Origin: Lachnospiraceae bacterium UBA3804
GTDB lineage: Bacteria > Bacillota > Clostridia > Lachnospirales > Lachnospiraceae
Length of the DNA: 64,000 bases
Direction of reading: 5' to 3'
Assembly: GCA_002368665.1 (NCBI GenBank)
Contig: DFEK01000012.1
Span: 40,682-104,681, forward strand
The notes under the pieces were generated by a model that had not been told where the DNA came from, did not search any database, and saw only the letters and a program-made list of their open reading frames with translations. A program made the translations under genes and the position numbers. Shown piece after piece: positions 14,655-23,759 of this stretch; position 1 is the first letter of the stretch; each line of letters starts with the position of its first letter.

Positions 14655-16985
14655 GTGAATATAGCACAAAGTTTTGAAATCGAAAAGAGAATGCATTATA
14701 TCTCGAGCATGCGGCCGATTCTGAATAAGAAGGCTTTGTTCTCCGATACGACGTCGGACTTTGTTACGCCCATGGAGCCGAATCCCGGAGATAAGGTGCA
14801 GATCCGTTTCCGTACGGGAAAGAACAATGTCGATCTTGTCAATATGATTTTAAAAGGCGATGCGCTTGCCATGCGCAAGGTCGACAGCGACGATTATTTC
14901 GATTTCTACCAATGCGAGATTACGGCGACCGATGAGCCGATTGAATATTATTTTGAAATCAAAGTAGGTAAAATCTGCTTCTTCTATAACGTTAAGGGCA
15001 TAACCAGAGAACTGCAGGACTATTATATGTTCCGCATCATTCCCGGCTTCCATACCCCGAAGTGGGCCAGAGGTGCGGTTATGTACCAGATCTATGTTGA
15101 CCGTTTCTACAACGGCGATTCCACCAATGACGTACAATCACATGAATACATGTATCTCGGCGACTATTCCGAACAGGTACAGGATTGGAACAAATACCCG
15201 GCTCAGATGGGCGTGAGGGAGTTTTACGGCGGAGATTTGCAGGGTGTTCTTGATAAAATGGACTACCTTGAGAATCTCGGCATTGACGTCATTTACTTCA
15301 ATCCCCTCTTTGTTTCACCGTCCAACCATAAATACGATATTCAGGATTACGACTACATCGATCCCCATATCGGTAAAATTGTGGACGATGAAGGGGAACT
15401 TCTGCGCGATGACCAGCGCGAAAACCGTTTCGCGACCAAATACATCAATCGTGTGACGAACAAGGCGAATCTGGAGGCTTCCAACGAACTCTTTGCCAAG
15501 GTGGTGGAAGAGGCGCACAGAAGAGGCATGCGTGTAATTCTGGACGGCGTATTCAATCACTGCGGTTCGTTCAACAAGTGGCTTGATCGCGAGCGCATCT
15601 ATGAAGATGCCAAGGGATATGCCAAGGGCGCATTTGTAGACAAAAACAGCCCTTATCACGATTATTTCCGCTTCTACCATGACCAGTGGCCTTACAACCA
15701 CACGTATGACGGCTGGTGGGGACATGATACGTTACCGAAGTTAAATTACGAAGGCAGCAAGGATTTATACAACTATATCTTAAAGATCGGCAGGAAATGG
15801 GTTTCCGCTCCGTACAATGCGGATGGCTGGAGGCTTGACGTTGCGGCGGATCTCGGACATTCGCCCGAGATGAACCACCAGTTCTGGAAGGATTTCAGAA
15901 AGGCGGTAAAAGAGGCAAACCCGGACGCCATCATTCTGGCGGAGCATTACGGAACACCGAAGGAATGGCTCAAAGGTGACGAGTGGGATACCGTCATGAA
16001 CTACGATGCCTTTATGGAGCCGATCACCTGGTTCTTAACCGGTATGCAGAAACACAGTGACGATTACCGCGAAGATCTTCTCGGTAATTCCGGCGCATTT
16101 TGGGGCGCCATGGAGCATCACGGCACATCCTTTACGACTCCGTCGCTTCAGGTGGCCATGAACGAACTGAGTAACCACGACCATTCCCGTTTCCTTACGA
16201 GGACGAACCATAAAGTAGGAAGAATGCATACCCTGGGCTGCCATGCGGCGGAAGAGGGTGTGAACAAAGCGGTCATGCGCGAGGCGGTTCTGATGCAGAT
16301 GACCTGGCCCGGCGCGCCGACCATCTATTACGGAGATGAAGCCGGGGTTTGCGGTTTTACCGATCCCGACAACCGCCGAACCTATCCCTGGGGCAATGAA
16401 GATACGGAGATGATCCGCTTCCACAAGGAGATGATCCGTATTCACAAAGAGCGCAAGGAAATCCGCACGGGATCGCTGATGCGATTAGGATCGGATTACA
16501 ATTTTATCGCCTACGGACGGTTCAAACTCGGCGCGCAGACCATTGTTTTGGTCAATAACAACGGACATGATGCGGACCGTAAAATCAGCGTCTGGGAGAT
16601 GGGCATGCATAAGAATGTCACATTGACCCAGGTTATGATGACCTTCCAGTCCGGATTTACCACAGATCCCGTGGATGTGGAAGTACAGAAGGGCATTTTA
16701 AGCGTGCATATGCCGCCGTTCTCCGCAATGGTCATTGTCGGAAACGACAAATTAACCAATGAAAGCAAGGACAGCCTCTTTGCTCTCGGCGTACCGGATG
16801 TGGATATTCCCGAGGATTCCATGAACATGAAGTTCCTCTCCGGCCAGCAGAGAATCAAGGATCTAAGCTTTACCGATATGAAGAAGAGAGCCGGAAGGAT
16901 CCGCAGGGAAAAAGGCGGATGGTCTTCGAAGGACAGGGTTACCAGGACATATTTGGACAAGGATAAAAACGGGGGAGAAGAATGA
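14655..16985 (+). CDS. GH13 alpha-glycosidase (neopullulanase/cyclomaltodextrinase-like)
   Basis: A 776-residue alpha-amylase family enzyme without a signal peptide, so cytoplasmic. An N-terminal beta-sandwich like CBM34 (about 20-130) precedes the (beta/alpha)8 domain. Conserved regions seen are ILDGVFNHCG, the nucleophile Asp in GWRLDVAAD near 394, the acid Glu in ILAEHYG near 428 and the Asp in SNHDHSRF near 507. It would hydrolyse alpha-1,4-linked maltodextrins taken into the cell. The start is GTG at 14655, 7 nt after GGGAGG. Its stop overlaps the start of the downstream regulator by 4 nt, indicating translational coupling. Confidence 0.9.
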   Translation: MNIAQSFEIEKRMHYISSMRPILNKKALFSDTTSDFVTPMEPNPGDKVQIRFRTGKNNVDLVNMILKGDALAMRKVDSDDYFDFYQCEITATDEPIEYYFEIKVGKICFFYNVKGITRELQDYYMFRIIPGFHTPKWARGAVMYQIYVDRFYNGDSTNDVQSHEYMYLGDYSEQVQDWNKYPAQMGVREFYGGDLQGVLDKMDYLENLGIDVIYFNPLFVSPSNHKYDIQDYDYIDPHIGKIVDDEGELLRDDQRENRFATKYINRVTNKANLEASNELFAKVVEEAHRRGMRVILDGVFNHCGSFNKWLDRERIYEDAKGYAKGAFVDKNSPYHDYFRFYHDQWPYNHTYDGWWGHDTLPKLNYEGSKDLYNYILKIGRKWVSAPYNADGWRLDVAADLGHSPEMNHQFWKDFRKAVKEANPDAIILAEHYGTPKEWLKGDEWDTVMNYDAFMEPITWFLTGMQKHSDDYREDLLGNSGAFWGAMEHHGTSFTTPSLQVAMNELSNHDHSRFLTRTNHKVGRMHTLGCHAAEEGVNKAVMREAVLMQMTWPGAPTIYYGDEAGVCGFTDPDNRRTYPWGNEDTEMIRFHKEMIRIHKERKEIRTGSLMRLGSDYNFIAYGRFKLGAQTIVLVNNNGHDADRKISVWEMGMHKNVTLTQVMMTFQSGFTTDPVDVEVQKGILSVHMPPFSAMVIVGNDKLTNESKDSLFALGVPDVDIPEDSMNMKFLSGQQRIKDLSFTDMKKRAGRIRREKGGWSSKDRVTRTYLDKDKNGGEE

Positions 16986-18067
16986 TTACCAAGCAAGTAA
17001 TCCAGACGTGCATTGATGATTTGAAGGAACTGACCAAGGCAGAGTTTGCCATTGTGGACAATCAGGGAATTCTGATGGCCGGCAATTTTGAGAAGGATAA
17101 GCCGGATCTTGCCGTGATGAAGAATTTCTTTGATTCACCGGCGGATTCCCAAATTGTGGAAGGCAATTATCTGTTCAAGGTCCGCGAGGAAGATGAGCCG
17201 GTTTATGTGCTGATTGCCAAGGGCAGCGATTCCGACGGATATGTAATGGGTAAAATCGCCGTAAGCCAGCTGGAGCAGCTTCTGGTCGCATACAAGGAAC
17301 AGTTCGATCATAACAGTTTTATCCAGAATCTTCTGCTCGACAATCTGCTTTTGGTGGATATTTACAACCGCGCCAAGAAACTCGGAATTGCTCTGAAAGC
17401 CAGAAGAGTTGTCTTCATGGTGGAAGTTTCCGCAGAGAAGGGCAACGAAGCGCTGCATGCCATCAAGATTGCTTTTTCCGAGAAGATGGACGATTATGCG
17501 ATTGCCGTCGAGGAAAACGGCGTCATTCTGGTGCACACCCTGGAAGATGACGAGAAACTCGAGGATATGAGAAATATTGCAGCCATGCTGCAGGATTTGA
17601 TGAACACCGAAGTGATGCTCAAAGCAAGAGTTTCCTACGGTACCATCGTGGAAGAACTGCGTGAGATTTCAAAATCCTATAAAGAAGCCAGAATGGCACT
17701 GGACGTCGGAAAAATCTTCTACAATGAAGAGACGATCCACGCATATGATTCGCTCGGTATCGGCCGTCTGATTTACCAGCTTCCCGCAAACCTCTGCAAA
17801 CTCTTCATCGATGAGATTTACGGTGAAAATATGCCCAAGGAGCTCGACGAGGAAATCCTGCATACGGCAACGGTATTTCTGGAGAACAGCTTAAATGTTT
17901 CCGAAACGGCAAGGCAGTTATACATTCACAGAAATACGCTGGTTTACCGTATTGAGAAATTGAAAGCGGTTACCGGCCTGGATGTGCGCATTTTCGATGA
18001 TGCGCTGACTTTCAAGATTGCAACAATGGTTACCAATTACATTCAATATATGGATAACAATACCTGA
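16982..18067 (+). CDS. CdaR/PucR-like transcriptional regulator
   Basis: A 361-residue regulator. The C-terminus (about 295-350) is a PucR-type helix-turn-helix with LNVSETARQLYIHRNTLVYR, and the middle part resembles the GGDEF-like CdaR domain. The N-terminal 100 residues look like a small sensor domain. Members often control sugar-acid or carbohydrate catabolism. ATGA overlap with the GH13 gene suggests that it responds to, or controls, the same pathway. No effector can be read from the sequence. Confidence 0.8.
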   Translation: MITKQVIQTCIDDLKELTKAEFAIVDNQGILMAGNFEKDKPDLAVMKNFFDSPADSQIVEGNYLFKVREEDEPVYVLIAKGSDSDGYVMGKIAVSQLEQLLVAYKEQFDHNSFIQNLLLDNLLLVDIYNRAKKLGIALKARRVVFMVEVSAEKGNEALHAIKIAFSEKMDDYAIAVEENGVILVHTLEDDEKLEDMRNIAAMLQDLMNTEVMLKARVSYGTIVEELREISKSYKEARMALDVGKIFYNEETIHAYDSLGIGRLIYQLPANLCKLFIDEIYGENMPKELDEEILHTATVFLENSLNVSETARQLYIHRNTLVYRIEKLKAVTGLDVRIFDDALTFKIATMVTNYIQYMDNNT

Positions 18068-18071
18068 GACT

Positions 18072-18806
18072 ATGGAAATTCACGGATTTAACAAAACTAC
18101 ACTACTGGATTATCCGGAGCATGTGGCATGCACGGTCTTTACGGGACATTGCAATATGCGATGTCCGTTTTGCCATAACGGCGACCTGGTACTGATGCCC
18201 GGCTCCCAGCCGACGGTGGACGTCGAAGAATTTTTTGCTTTTTTAAACAAGCGTAAAAACATCCTGGAGGGCGTAGCCATCACGGGCGGCGAACCGACGC
18301 TGCAGAAGGATCTCGGCGATTTTATTCACAGGATCAAAGGTCTGGGCCTGCTCGTCAAACTGGATTCGAACGGCCTGAAACCGGAGATCTTAAGAGCATT
18401 GATTGACGAGAAGGCGGTTGATTACATCGCCATGGATATCAAGTCCTCGCGGGAAAATTATGCAAGAACGGTCGGAATCGAAAATCTTGATCTGGGACCG
18501 ATCGAGGAAAGTGTATCGCTTCTTATGGAAGGCAGGGTGCCTTATGAATTCCGTACGACCGTCATCAAGCAGTTCCATGACGAGGCGGATTTTCTTCGTA
18601 TTGCCGACTGGATCGGCGGATGCGAGAAATATTTTCTGCAGTCCTACGTCGATTCGCACAGGATTTTAAAGGACTTTCTGCCCGAAGAAGAACAGGCAAA
18701 GTATCCGGCTGCCTTCGAGGCATACACGCCGGAAGAGATGAAGGGATTCGAGAGTCTCCTTCGCGATAAGGGAATGAATGTATATGTCAGGGGAATAGCA
18801 GAATAA
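18072..18806 (+). CDS. Radical SAM activating protein (anaerobic NrdG-like)
   Basis: A 244-residue radical SAM protein with the cluster motif CNMRCPFC near residues 27-34 and ITGGEPTLQ, as in anaerobic ribonucleotide reductase activase (NrdG2-type) and related glycyl-radical activases. It would use SAM and a 4Fe-4S cluster to create a glycyl radical on a partner enzyme. No nrdD or other glycyl-radical enzyme is in the window, so the partner is unknown. The start at 18072 gives the usual N-terminus (MEIHGFNKTTLLDYP); the ribosome site is weak, and it follows the regulator by 4 bp. Confidence 0.85.
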   Translation: MEIHGFNKTTLLDYPEHVACTVFTGHCNMRCPFCHNGDLVLMPGSQPTVDVEEFFAFLNKRKNILEGVAITGGEPTLQKDLGDFIHRIKGLGLLVKLDSNGLKPEILRALIDEKAVDYIAMDIKSSRENYARTVGIENLDLGPIEESVSLLMEGRVPYEFRTTVIKQFHDEADFLRIADWIGGCEKYFLQSYVDSHRILKDFLPEEEQAKYPAAFEAYTPEEMKGFESLLRDKGMNVYVRGIAE

Positions 18807-18832
18807 ACAGGACAAAGGTCGGATGGAGAAAA

Positions 18833-21205
18833 ATGGAAGAGAATATGGTTGAAAAGAAAAGGCTTAACAGTTTTTTTTCGGCCCGCAACATCAAATGGGT
18901 ATTGCTTGTGTTGGATGTGGCGCTGTTGGCCTTTTTTATTTTGAAATATGTTTATAAGATCAATCATCTGGTTACGTTGACTTATGACGAAGAACATATC
19001 GTATCCTATAATGAGAACGGTATGATCGGCGGAAGCATCGATGAAAGCAGCGAAAGCGGAGTTTATGATGTTGTTCCGGAGGAAGTGTTCCCGAAGGGAG
19101 ATTACATATACCGGGTCAGATTTGAAGGAGAATCTCCGGAAAGTTACATCAGTCCGATTAGTTACAATCCGGCGTATCATTCGTATTCTTCCGGAGCAAT
19201 TTATCTAAGCCGGTCGAATGACGGAGCCGAAAAGATGTTGCACGTATATCGTGATACTCTAGTCGGACTTCGTATCATATATTCCGGTGAGGGAAGCATC
19301 CGGATTAAGGAATACAGCATACAGGAGACCGGTGCACTTGCAAGCAGGATGCTGGTTACTTCGATTTTCTTTCTGTGCGTGGTAAATGCTCTTGTGATTT
19401 TCTGGGCACTTCGGGATAAAATTGAAAACAGAAATCGTCTCGTACTTCTCTTCTTCATGCTGACAGGCATTGTTCTTCTGGCTTCTTACCCTGCGTTAAC
19501 GAAGGTGACACTTGCCGGAAATGACATGGAATTTCATATGGCGCGAATCGAAAGTTTGAAAGACGGCCTTCTTGACGGACAGTTTCCTGTCCGGATCAGC
19601 CCGGATTTTTACAGCGGTTACGGTTATGCAAACTCAGTGTTCTATGGGGAGATATTGCTTTTTATCCCGGCACTTCTTCGCATGGCCGGCTTTTCGCTTT
19701 CATGGGTATATCATTTTTACATCATTTGCATTAATGCACTGACGGTGTTCGGAGGCTTCTGGGCATTCCGTAAAATCCTGAAAAAAGACGGATTTGCACT
19801 TGTTGCGACTGTTTTGTATGCGATGGCTCCGTATCGTCTCAATAACCTCTATGTGCGGAGCGCAGTCGGTGAGTATACGGCAATGGCGTTCCTGCCGCTT
19901 GTTTTGTGCGGCATGTATTTAATTTATACAGAGGAAGATTCCTCAAAAGCATTTAGAAGAAGCTGGATTCCTTTGACTGTTGGATTGTCGGGAATCATTC
20001 AAAGCCATACCCTTTCGGTTGAGATGGCCGGAGTGATGATTCTGCTTACATGCTTGATTTTAATTCCGCTGACCATTCGAAAAAAACGTTTCTTTGTGTT
20101 ACTTAAGTCGGCAGTTCTGACCGTTTTACTGAACATTTGGTTCATTCTTCCGATTCTGGATTATGCCAAGAACATGGATATACGGTTTATTGCCACTTCG
20201 GGACAGAAAATGATTCAGACAACAGGCGCATACTTTGTTCAGTTGTTTAATCAGTTCCCGATTTATGCGACAAGCAGCCCCGATGCCGGAGCGGGATTCA
20301 GGGACGATTTTCCGATTTCACTCGGTCCTGCCATGATGTTTGGATTGCTTCTCTGCCTTGCGGCGGTATTTTTGAAACGTAAGTCCCAGGCGGAAGAAGA
20401 GGAGAAAATGCAAAAGAAAAACGCCCTGAAAGAAAGACTTACGGCGTCGATTCTGGTTTTCCTCGGGATACTCAGTACTTGGATGGCTACGATTTATTTT
20501 CCGTGGGACAGTCTGTGCTCCAAGGGAAAATTTGCCGCGACACTGGTTTCTTCCATACAGTTTTCTTGGAGATTTCTAAGTATTGCTTCTTTGTTCGCTG
20601 CGGTTGCAACCGGATTCGGGCTCCTTATTCTTCAAAGGGAAAAGAAGGAAGTGGCAAACGGAATTGCAGCGGTACTTTGCGGATTGTCCGTTATAGGAGG
20701 CCTTTGGATTATACAGACCAATTTGCAGAATGCTACATTGCATGAATACACGGATTTGGACAGTCTTCAGTTCGGAACAACGACGGCAGCAATGGGAGGA
20801 GAGTTTGTTCTTTCCAAGGCGAGACATGAAATTGTAACGGAAGTATTAGTTCCGGAGGAGGGAAATAAGGCTGAAGTCCTGAAATGGAAGAAGTCGGGTA
20901 CACATATTTCCCTGGATGTGCAAAGTGGAGGAGAAGGTGGGTATGTTGATCTTCCGCTGCTGAATTATAAGGGATATGTTGCATCCGGAGACGGAGGAAT
21001 AAATACCGGTTATCTTTCCGAAGGCGATGCAGCAAGAATACGATTAAATCTACCTGCCGGATATGCGGGCCATGTGGAAGTATTCTTCCGATCGCCCTGG
21101 TACTGGAGAGCGGCAGAGATTGTCTCACTGCTCACACTATTAGGAATCATTTTTATCACGGTGTTTTTTGAAAGGCGCAGGCAGAAAGAGGTTTCGGGTA
21201 ATTAA
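18833..21205 (+). CDS. Large polytopic membrane protein (6-PTP synthase-related / GT-C-like)
   Basis: A 790-residue protein with one N-terminal membrane helix, an extracytoplasmic domain (about 50-165), roughly ten further membrane helices (170-610) and a C-terminal extracytoplasmic domain ending in one helix and a basic tail. The segment DGLLDGQFPVRISPDFYSGYGYANS followed by YAMAPYRLNNLYVRSAVGEY is typical of the 6-pyruvoyl-tetrahydropterin-synthase-related membrane domain, often thought to be a lipid-linked sugar transferase of the GT-C type. Substrate unknown. It ends at a bidirectional terminator. Confidence 0.75.
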   Translation: MEENMVEKKRLNSFFSARNIKWVLLVLDVALLAFFILKYVYKINHLVTLTYDEEHIVSYNENGMIGGSIDESSESGVYDVVPEEVFPKGDYIYRVRFEGESPESYISPISYNPAYHSYSSGAIYLSRSNDGAEKMLHVYRDTLVGLRIIYSGEGSIRIKEYSIQETGALASRMLVTSIFFLCVVNALVIFWALRDKIENRNRLVLLFFMLTGIVLLASYPALTKVTLAGNDMEFHMARIESLKDGLLDGQFPVRISPDFYSGYGYANSVFYGEILLFIPALLRMAGFSLSWVYHFYIICINALTVFGGFWAFRKILKKDGFALVATVLYAMAPYRLNNLYVRSAVGEYTAMAFLPLVLCGMYLIYTEEDSSKAFRRSWIPLTVGLSGIIQSHTLSVEMAGVMILLTCLILIPLTIRKKRFFVLLKSAVLTVLLNIWFILPILDYAKNMDIRFIATSGQKMIQTTGAYFVQLFNQFPIYATSSPDAGAGFRDDFPISLGPAMMFGLLLCLAAVFLKRKSQAEEEEKMQKKNALKERLTASILVFLGILSTWMATIYFPWDSLCSKGKFAATLVSSIQFSWRFLSIASLFAAVATGFGLLILQREKKEVANGIAAVLCGLSVIGGLWIIQTNLQNATLHEYTDLDSLQFGTTTAAMGGEFVLSKARHEIVTEVLVPEEGNKAEVLKWKKSGTHISLDVQSGGEGGYVDLPLLNYKGYVASGDGGINTGYLSEGDAARIRLNLPAGYAGHVEVFFRSPWYWRAAEIVSLLTLLGIIFITVFFERRRQKEVSGN

Positions 21206-21209
21206 AAGA

Positions 21210-21241
21210 AAAAAGAGCGACTCCGAAGAGCCGCTCTTTTT
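21210..21241. terminator. Bidirectional terminator between the membrane protein gene and hflC
   Basis: AAAAAGAGCG (21210-21219) pairs with CGCTCTTTTT (21232-21241), with inner CTC-CGAA-GAG. A/T runs on both sides let it work in both directions for the two convergent genes. Confidence 0.9.
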
Positions 21242-21257
21242 GATTGCACTGTGATAC

Positions 21258-22142
21258 TTATTGATTTCCGTAAAGAATTTTTGCAAATTCCGAATTCTTA
21301 TCCAGAATAATGGTATTATTCTCGTTTACAAGGGAATCCAGGGAATCCAGGCTTCTTAAGAAGTTGTAGAATTCAGCCTTTCCTTCGTCGTTGTAAGCAT
21401 CGGAAAGGATGCGCATGTATTCCGCTTCGCCTTCCGCCTCGATCTTGGCTGCGTCCTTTTCTGCCTTTGCGGTCAGAATCGTTACTTCCCTGTCGGTCTC
21501 GTTCTTGATCTTCTGAGCTTCCGCAGCACCCTTTGCGGTATAACTTGCCGCAATATTGTTACGCTCGGAGATCATACGCTCGTATACAGCTTCCTTGTTG
21601 TCATCCGGAAGATCCAGGGCCTTGATCTCCGCAAGTTCAATCGTGATTCCGTATTGGGAAATATCGGAGTTGGATGCCTTGGTGATCATATCCGTTAAAG
21701 TACTTCCTCTTGCGGCAATGATTTCATCCTGTTTCATGGAAGAAATGGTATTCTTGGTTGCGTTATAAACGGCTGCCTCGATACGTTCCTCCGCACGGCC
21801 TCTTCTTGCACCCAGCGTTTGGTAATACTTGGTCGGGTTGGAAATAGACCATACAACATAGTTGTCGGCAATCATGGATTTTTTATCCGAAGTAATGACG
21901 TCGGATACGGGGATATCGTAAAGGATGTCTCCGGTGTAAACCTTGTTTACGCTTTCAATGAACGGTGCATGGATATGCAGTCCGGGGGTTTCTTCTATGG
22001 ACTGGATTTTACCGAGGCGGATAATGATGGCTGCCTCGTTTACTTTAACGGTATACAGTGTCGCATTTAAGAAAATGATCAACGCAATTGCAGCGACGAC
22101 GACCAGAACAATTGCGATAATTCCTTTTTTCGAAGTTTTCAT
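21258..22142 (-). CDS. hflC: Protease modulator HflC (SPFH/band 7)
   Basis: A 294-residue protein with an N-terminal membrane anchor (about 7-27), an SPFH/band 7 domain (VNEAAIIIRLGKIQSIEETPGLHIHAPF) and a long Ala/Glu/Lys-rich helical segment. HflC and HflK form a large cage around FtsH and limit access of membrane substrates. The gene lies 12 bp downstream of hflK. The start follows GGAGG. Confidence 0.9.
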   Translation of the reverse strand: MKTSKKGIIAIVLVVVAAIALIIFLNATLYTVKVNEAAIIIRLGKIQSIEETPGLHIHAPFIESVNKVYTGDILYDIPVSDVITSDKKSMIADNYVVWSISNPTKYYQTLGARRGRAEERIEAAVYNATKNTISSMKQDEIIAARGSTLTDMITKASNSDISQYGITIELAEIKALDLPDDNKEAVYERMISERNNIAASYTAKGAAEAQKIKNETDREVTILTAKAEKDAAKIEAEGEAEYMRILSDAYNDEGKAEFYNFLRSLDSLDSLVNENNTIILDKNSEFAKILYGNQ

Positions 22143-22154
22143 CGTAATTCCTCC

Positions 22155-23108
22155 TTATTCGTTGAACGGCTCAAGCGGAAGCATGGTCTGCGTGTTGCCG
22201 TCGGTGATAATAACTTTTACGCCGGGAAGGATTTTCTCCATCTTTTCGTAGAACATACGACGCTTCGTGATCAGCGGGTATTTCTCATATTCGGCGTAGG
22301 TTTCGAGGAATCTTGCCGCCTGTCCTTCACCTTCCGCAATTCTGGCCTCCTTGGTTGCGTTGGCTTTCTGAACGATGGCATCGGCATTTGCTTCTGCCTC
22401 GGGAATCTTTTGGTTCTGATACTGCTTTGCATTGTTCATCGCGGTATCGGCGCCCTGCTTGGCGGTTTCAACCGCCTTGAATGCAGCTACGATCTCCTCT
22501 GTCGGAGGGGCAGAGTCCTGAATGGTGATATTGACTACCGCAAGGCCGACATCACGGCTCTCAAGTTCTTTGATCATGGCTTCCTTTACATCGGACTGGA
22601 TCTGGCTCTTTCCGGTGGTCATGGCTTCATCAACCGTATAGTTGGAAACCACGGTACGGATGTTTGCGAGTGCGATGTTGGAAAGCTCACCCTCCGGATC
22701 CTCTGCATTATAAAGATATGCGACCGGATCGGATACACGATATTCCAGATAGAAATCGATGTTTAAAAGGTTAAAGTCGGACGTAATCATGATTCCGTTA
22801 TCTTTATCCACGAGGTTCTGTCCGTTTTCCGAAACTACATAACCGATTCCGGTACCGTGTGTGGTCATGTCCACCTTGTGGACTTCCTGCCACGGTGCTT
22901 TGCCGTAGAAACCTGCGGTATTGACCTTAACCACTTTGCCGAACTGTGTAACTACCGCATTGTGCTGTTCGTCCACAGAGTAAAAACACCGAAATCCGAT
23001 GATCAGCACGAATAACGCGATGACGATGAACGCAACCAGACCGGCAAAATTCTTTTTCGGCTTGGCCGGGCGCTCTGTTTTGACTTCTCTGAAGTTTCCT
23101 TCTTCCAT
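22155..23108 (-). CDS. hflK: FtsH protease activity modulator HflK (SPFH/band 7)
   Basis: A 317-residue protein with a charged cytoplasmic tail, one membrane segment (about 25-46), an SPFH domain starting VDEQHNAVVTQFGKV and a helical tail (QKIPEAEANADAIVQKANATKEARIAEGEGQA region). It is the upstream partner of hflC. The pair is the standard FtsH-regulating complex, and ftsH is about 8 kb away. Confidence 0.9.
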   Translation of the reverse strand: MEEGNFREVKTERPAKPKKNFAGLVAFIVIALFVLIIGFRCFYSVDEQHNAVVTQFGKVVKVNTAGFYGKAPWQEVHKVDMTTHGTGIGYVVSENGQNLVDKDNGIMITSDFNLLNIDFYLEYRVSDPVAYLYNAEDPEGELSNIALANIRTVVSNYTVDEAMTTGKSQIQSDVKEAMIKELESRDVGLAVVNITIQDSAPPTEEIVAAFKAVETAKQGADTAMNNAKQYQNQKIPEAEANADAIVQKANATKEARIAEGEGQAARFLETYAEYEKYPLITKRRMFYEKMEKILPGVKVIITDGNTQTMLPLEPFNE

Positions 23109-23138
23109 AAAAATCTCTCCTTTTACATGTATTTCTTT

Positions 23139-23633
23139 CTATTCCAAAACGTTGTGCTTTTCCATATAATCGACTAAATCACGGTAGATGTTAAAATTGC
23201 CGGCGTAGATGTCACTGACTAACTTGTCGGCTCTTTTTAACGCCTCGTACAGTGTGTTGTTATCAACAAGGCCTTTTTCATGTGCATCTGCCAGTTCATC
23301 CAAATCGAGGATTCTGGAAGAACCATCGGGATAAACCACGACGTCCACCAAAAGATCCGTGGTCGTACAGGTGTTTTCCGTGATATTAATATCGTAGTCG
23401 ACAACATCGCAGTACCAGTACCGCAGAGTCCCGTCCGGTTTGTAAAATTTGCTGACCTTGATGCCTTTTTTCAGACAGTAGACGGAAAATCCGTGGGAAA
23501 AGTCCTTGCGGGGTTTAAGCGTTTTCCAGCGGGTGACAATGAATTCCTCATTGCACAAAAGCACAATGTCATCCTTAAGCCAGATGCATTCATCGGGAAT
23601 AAGACGTTTCCGGTAAATCTTCAGTGATTCCAT
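23139..23633 (-). CDS. DUF402 family protein
   Basis: A 164-residue protein with the DUF402 pattern: YWYCDVVDYDI, then TTTDLLVDVVVYPDGSSRILDLDEL. Relatives include the nucleoside tri/diphosphatase Ntdp (YgaC) and FomD, which are metal-dependent phosphohydrolases, so a nucleotide phosphatase role is possible but unproven. It starts after GGAGGTGA and lies 30 bp upstream of hflK on the same strand, likely the first gene of a three-gene operon. Confidence 0.8.
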   Translation of the reverse strand: MESLKIYRKRLIPDECIWLKDDIVLLCNEEFIVTRWKTLKPRKDFSHGFSVYCLKKGIKVSKFYKPDGTLRYWYCDVVDYDINITENTCTTTDLLVDVVVYPDGSSRILDLDELADAHEKGLVDNNTLYEALKRADKLVSDIYAGNFNIYRDLVDYMEKHNVLE

Positions 23634-23679
23634 GGGTCACCTCCGCTGTATGTTAAGCTGTCCTGAACGTTGATGAGAA

Positions 23680-23709
23680 TTGAAAAAAAGATTGTATCTA
23701 TGATATCAT
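23680..23709 (+). promoter_or_regulatory. Possible promoter of the lipoprotein gene
   Basis: TTGAAA (23680-23685), an 18-bp spacer and TATCAT (23704-23709), inside the palindrome TATGATATCATA. The spacing is one base long, so this is tentative. Confidence 0.4.
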
Positions 23710-23759
23710 AATCCTGTGGCTTTTACAAACCTTTGCATTGAAATGAAAGGACAAAAAAG

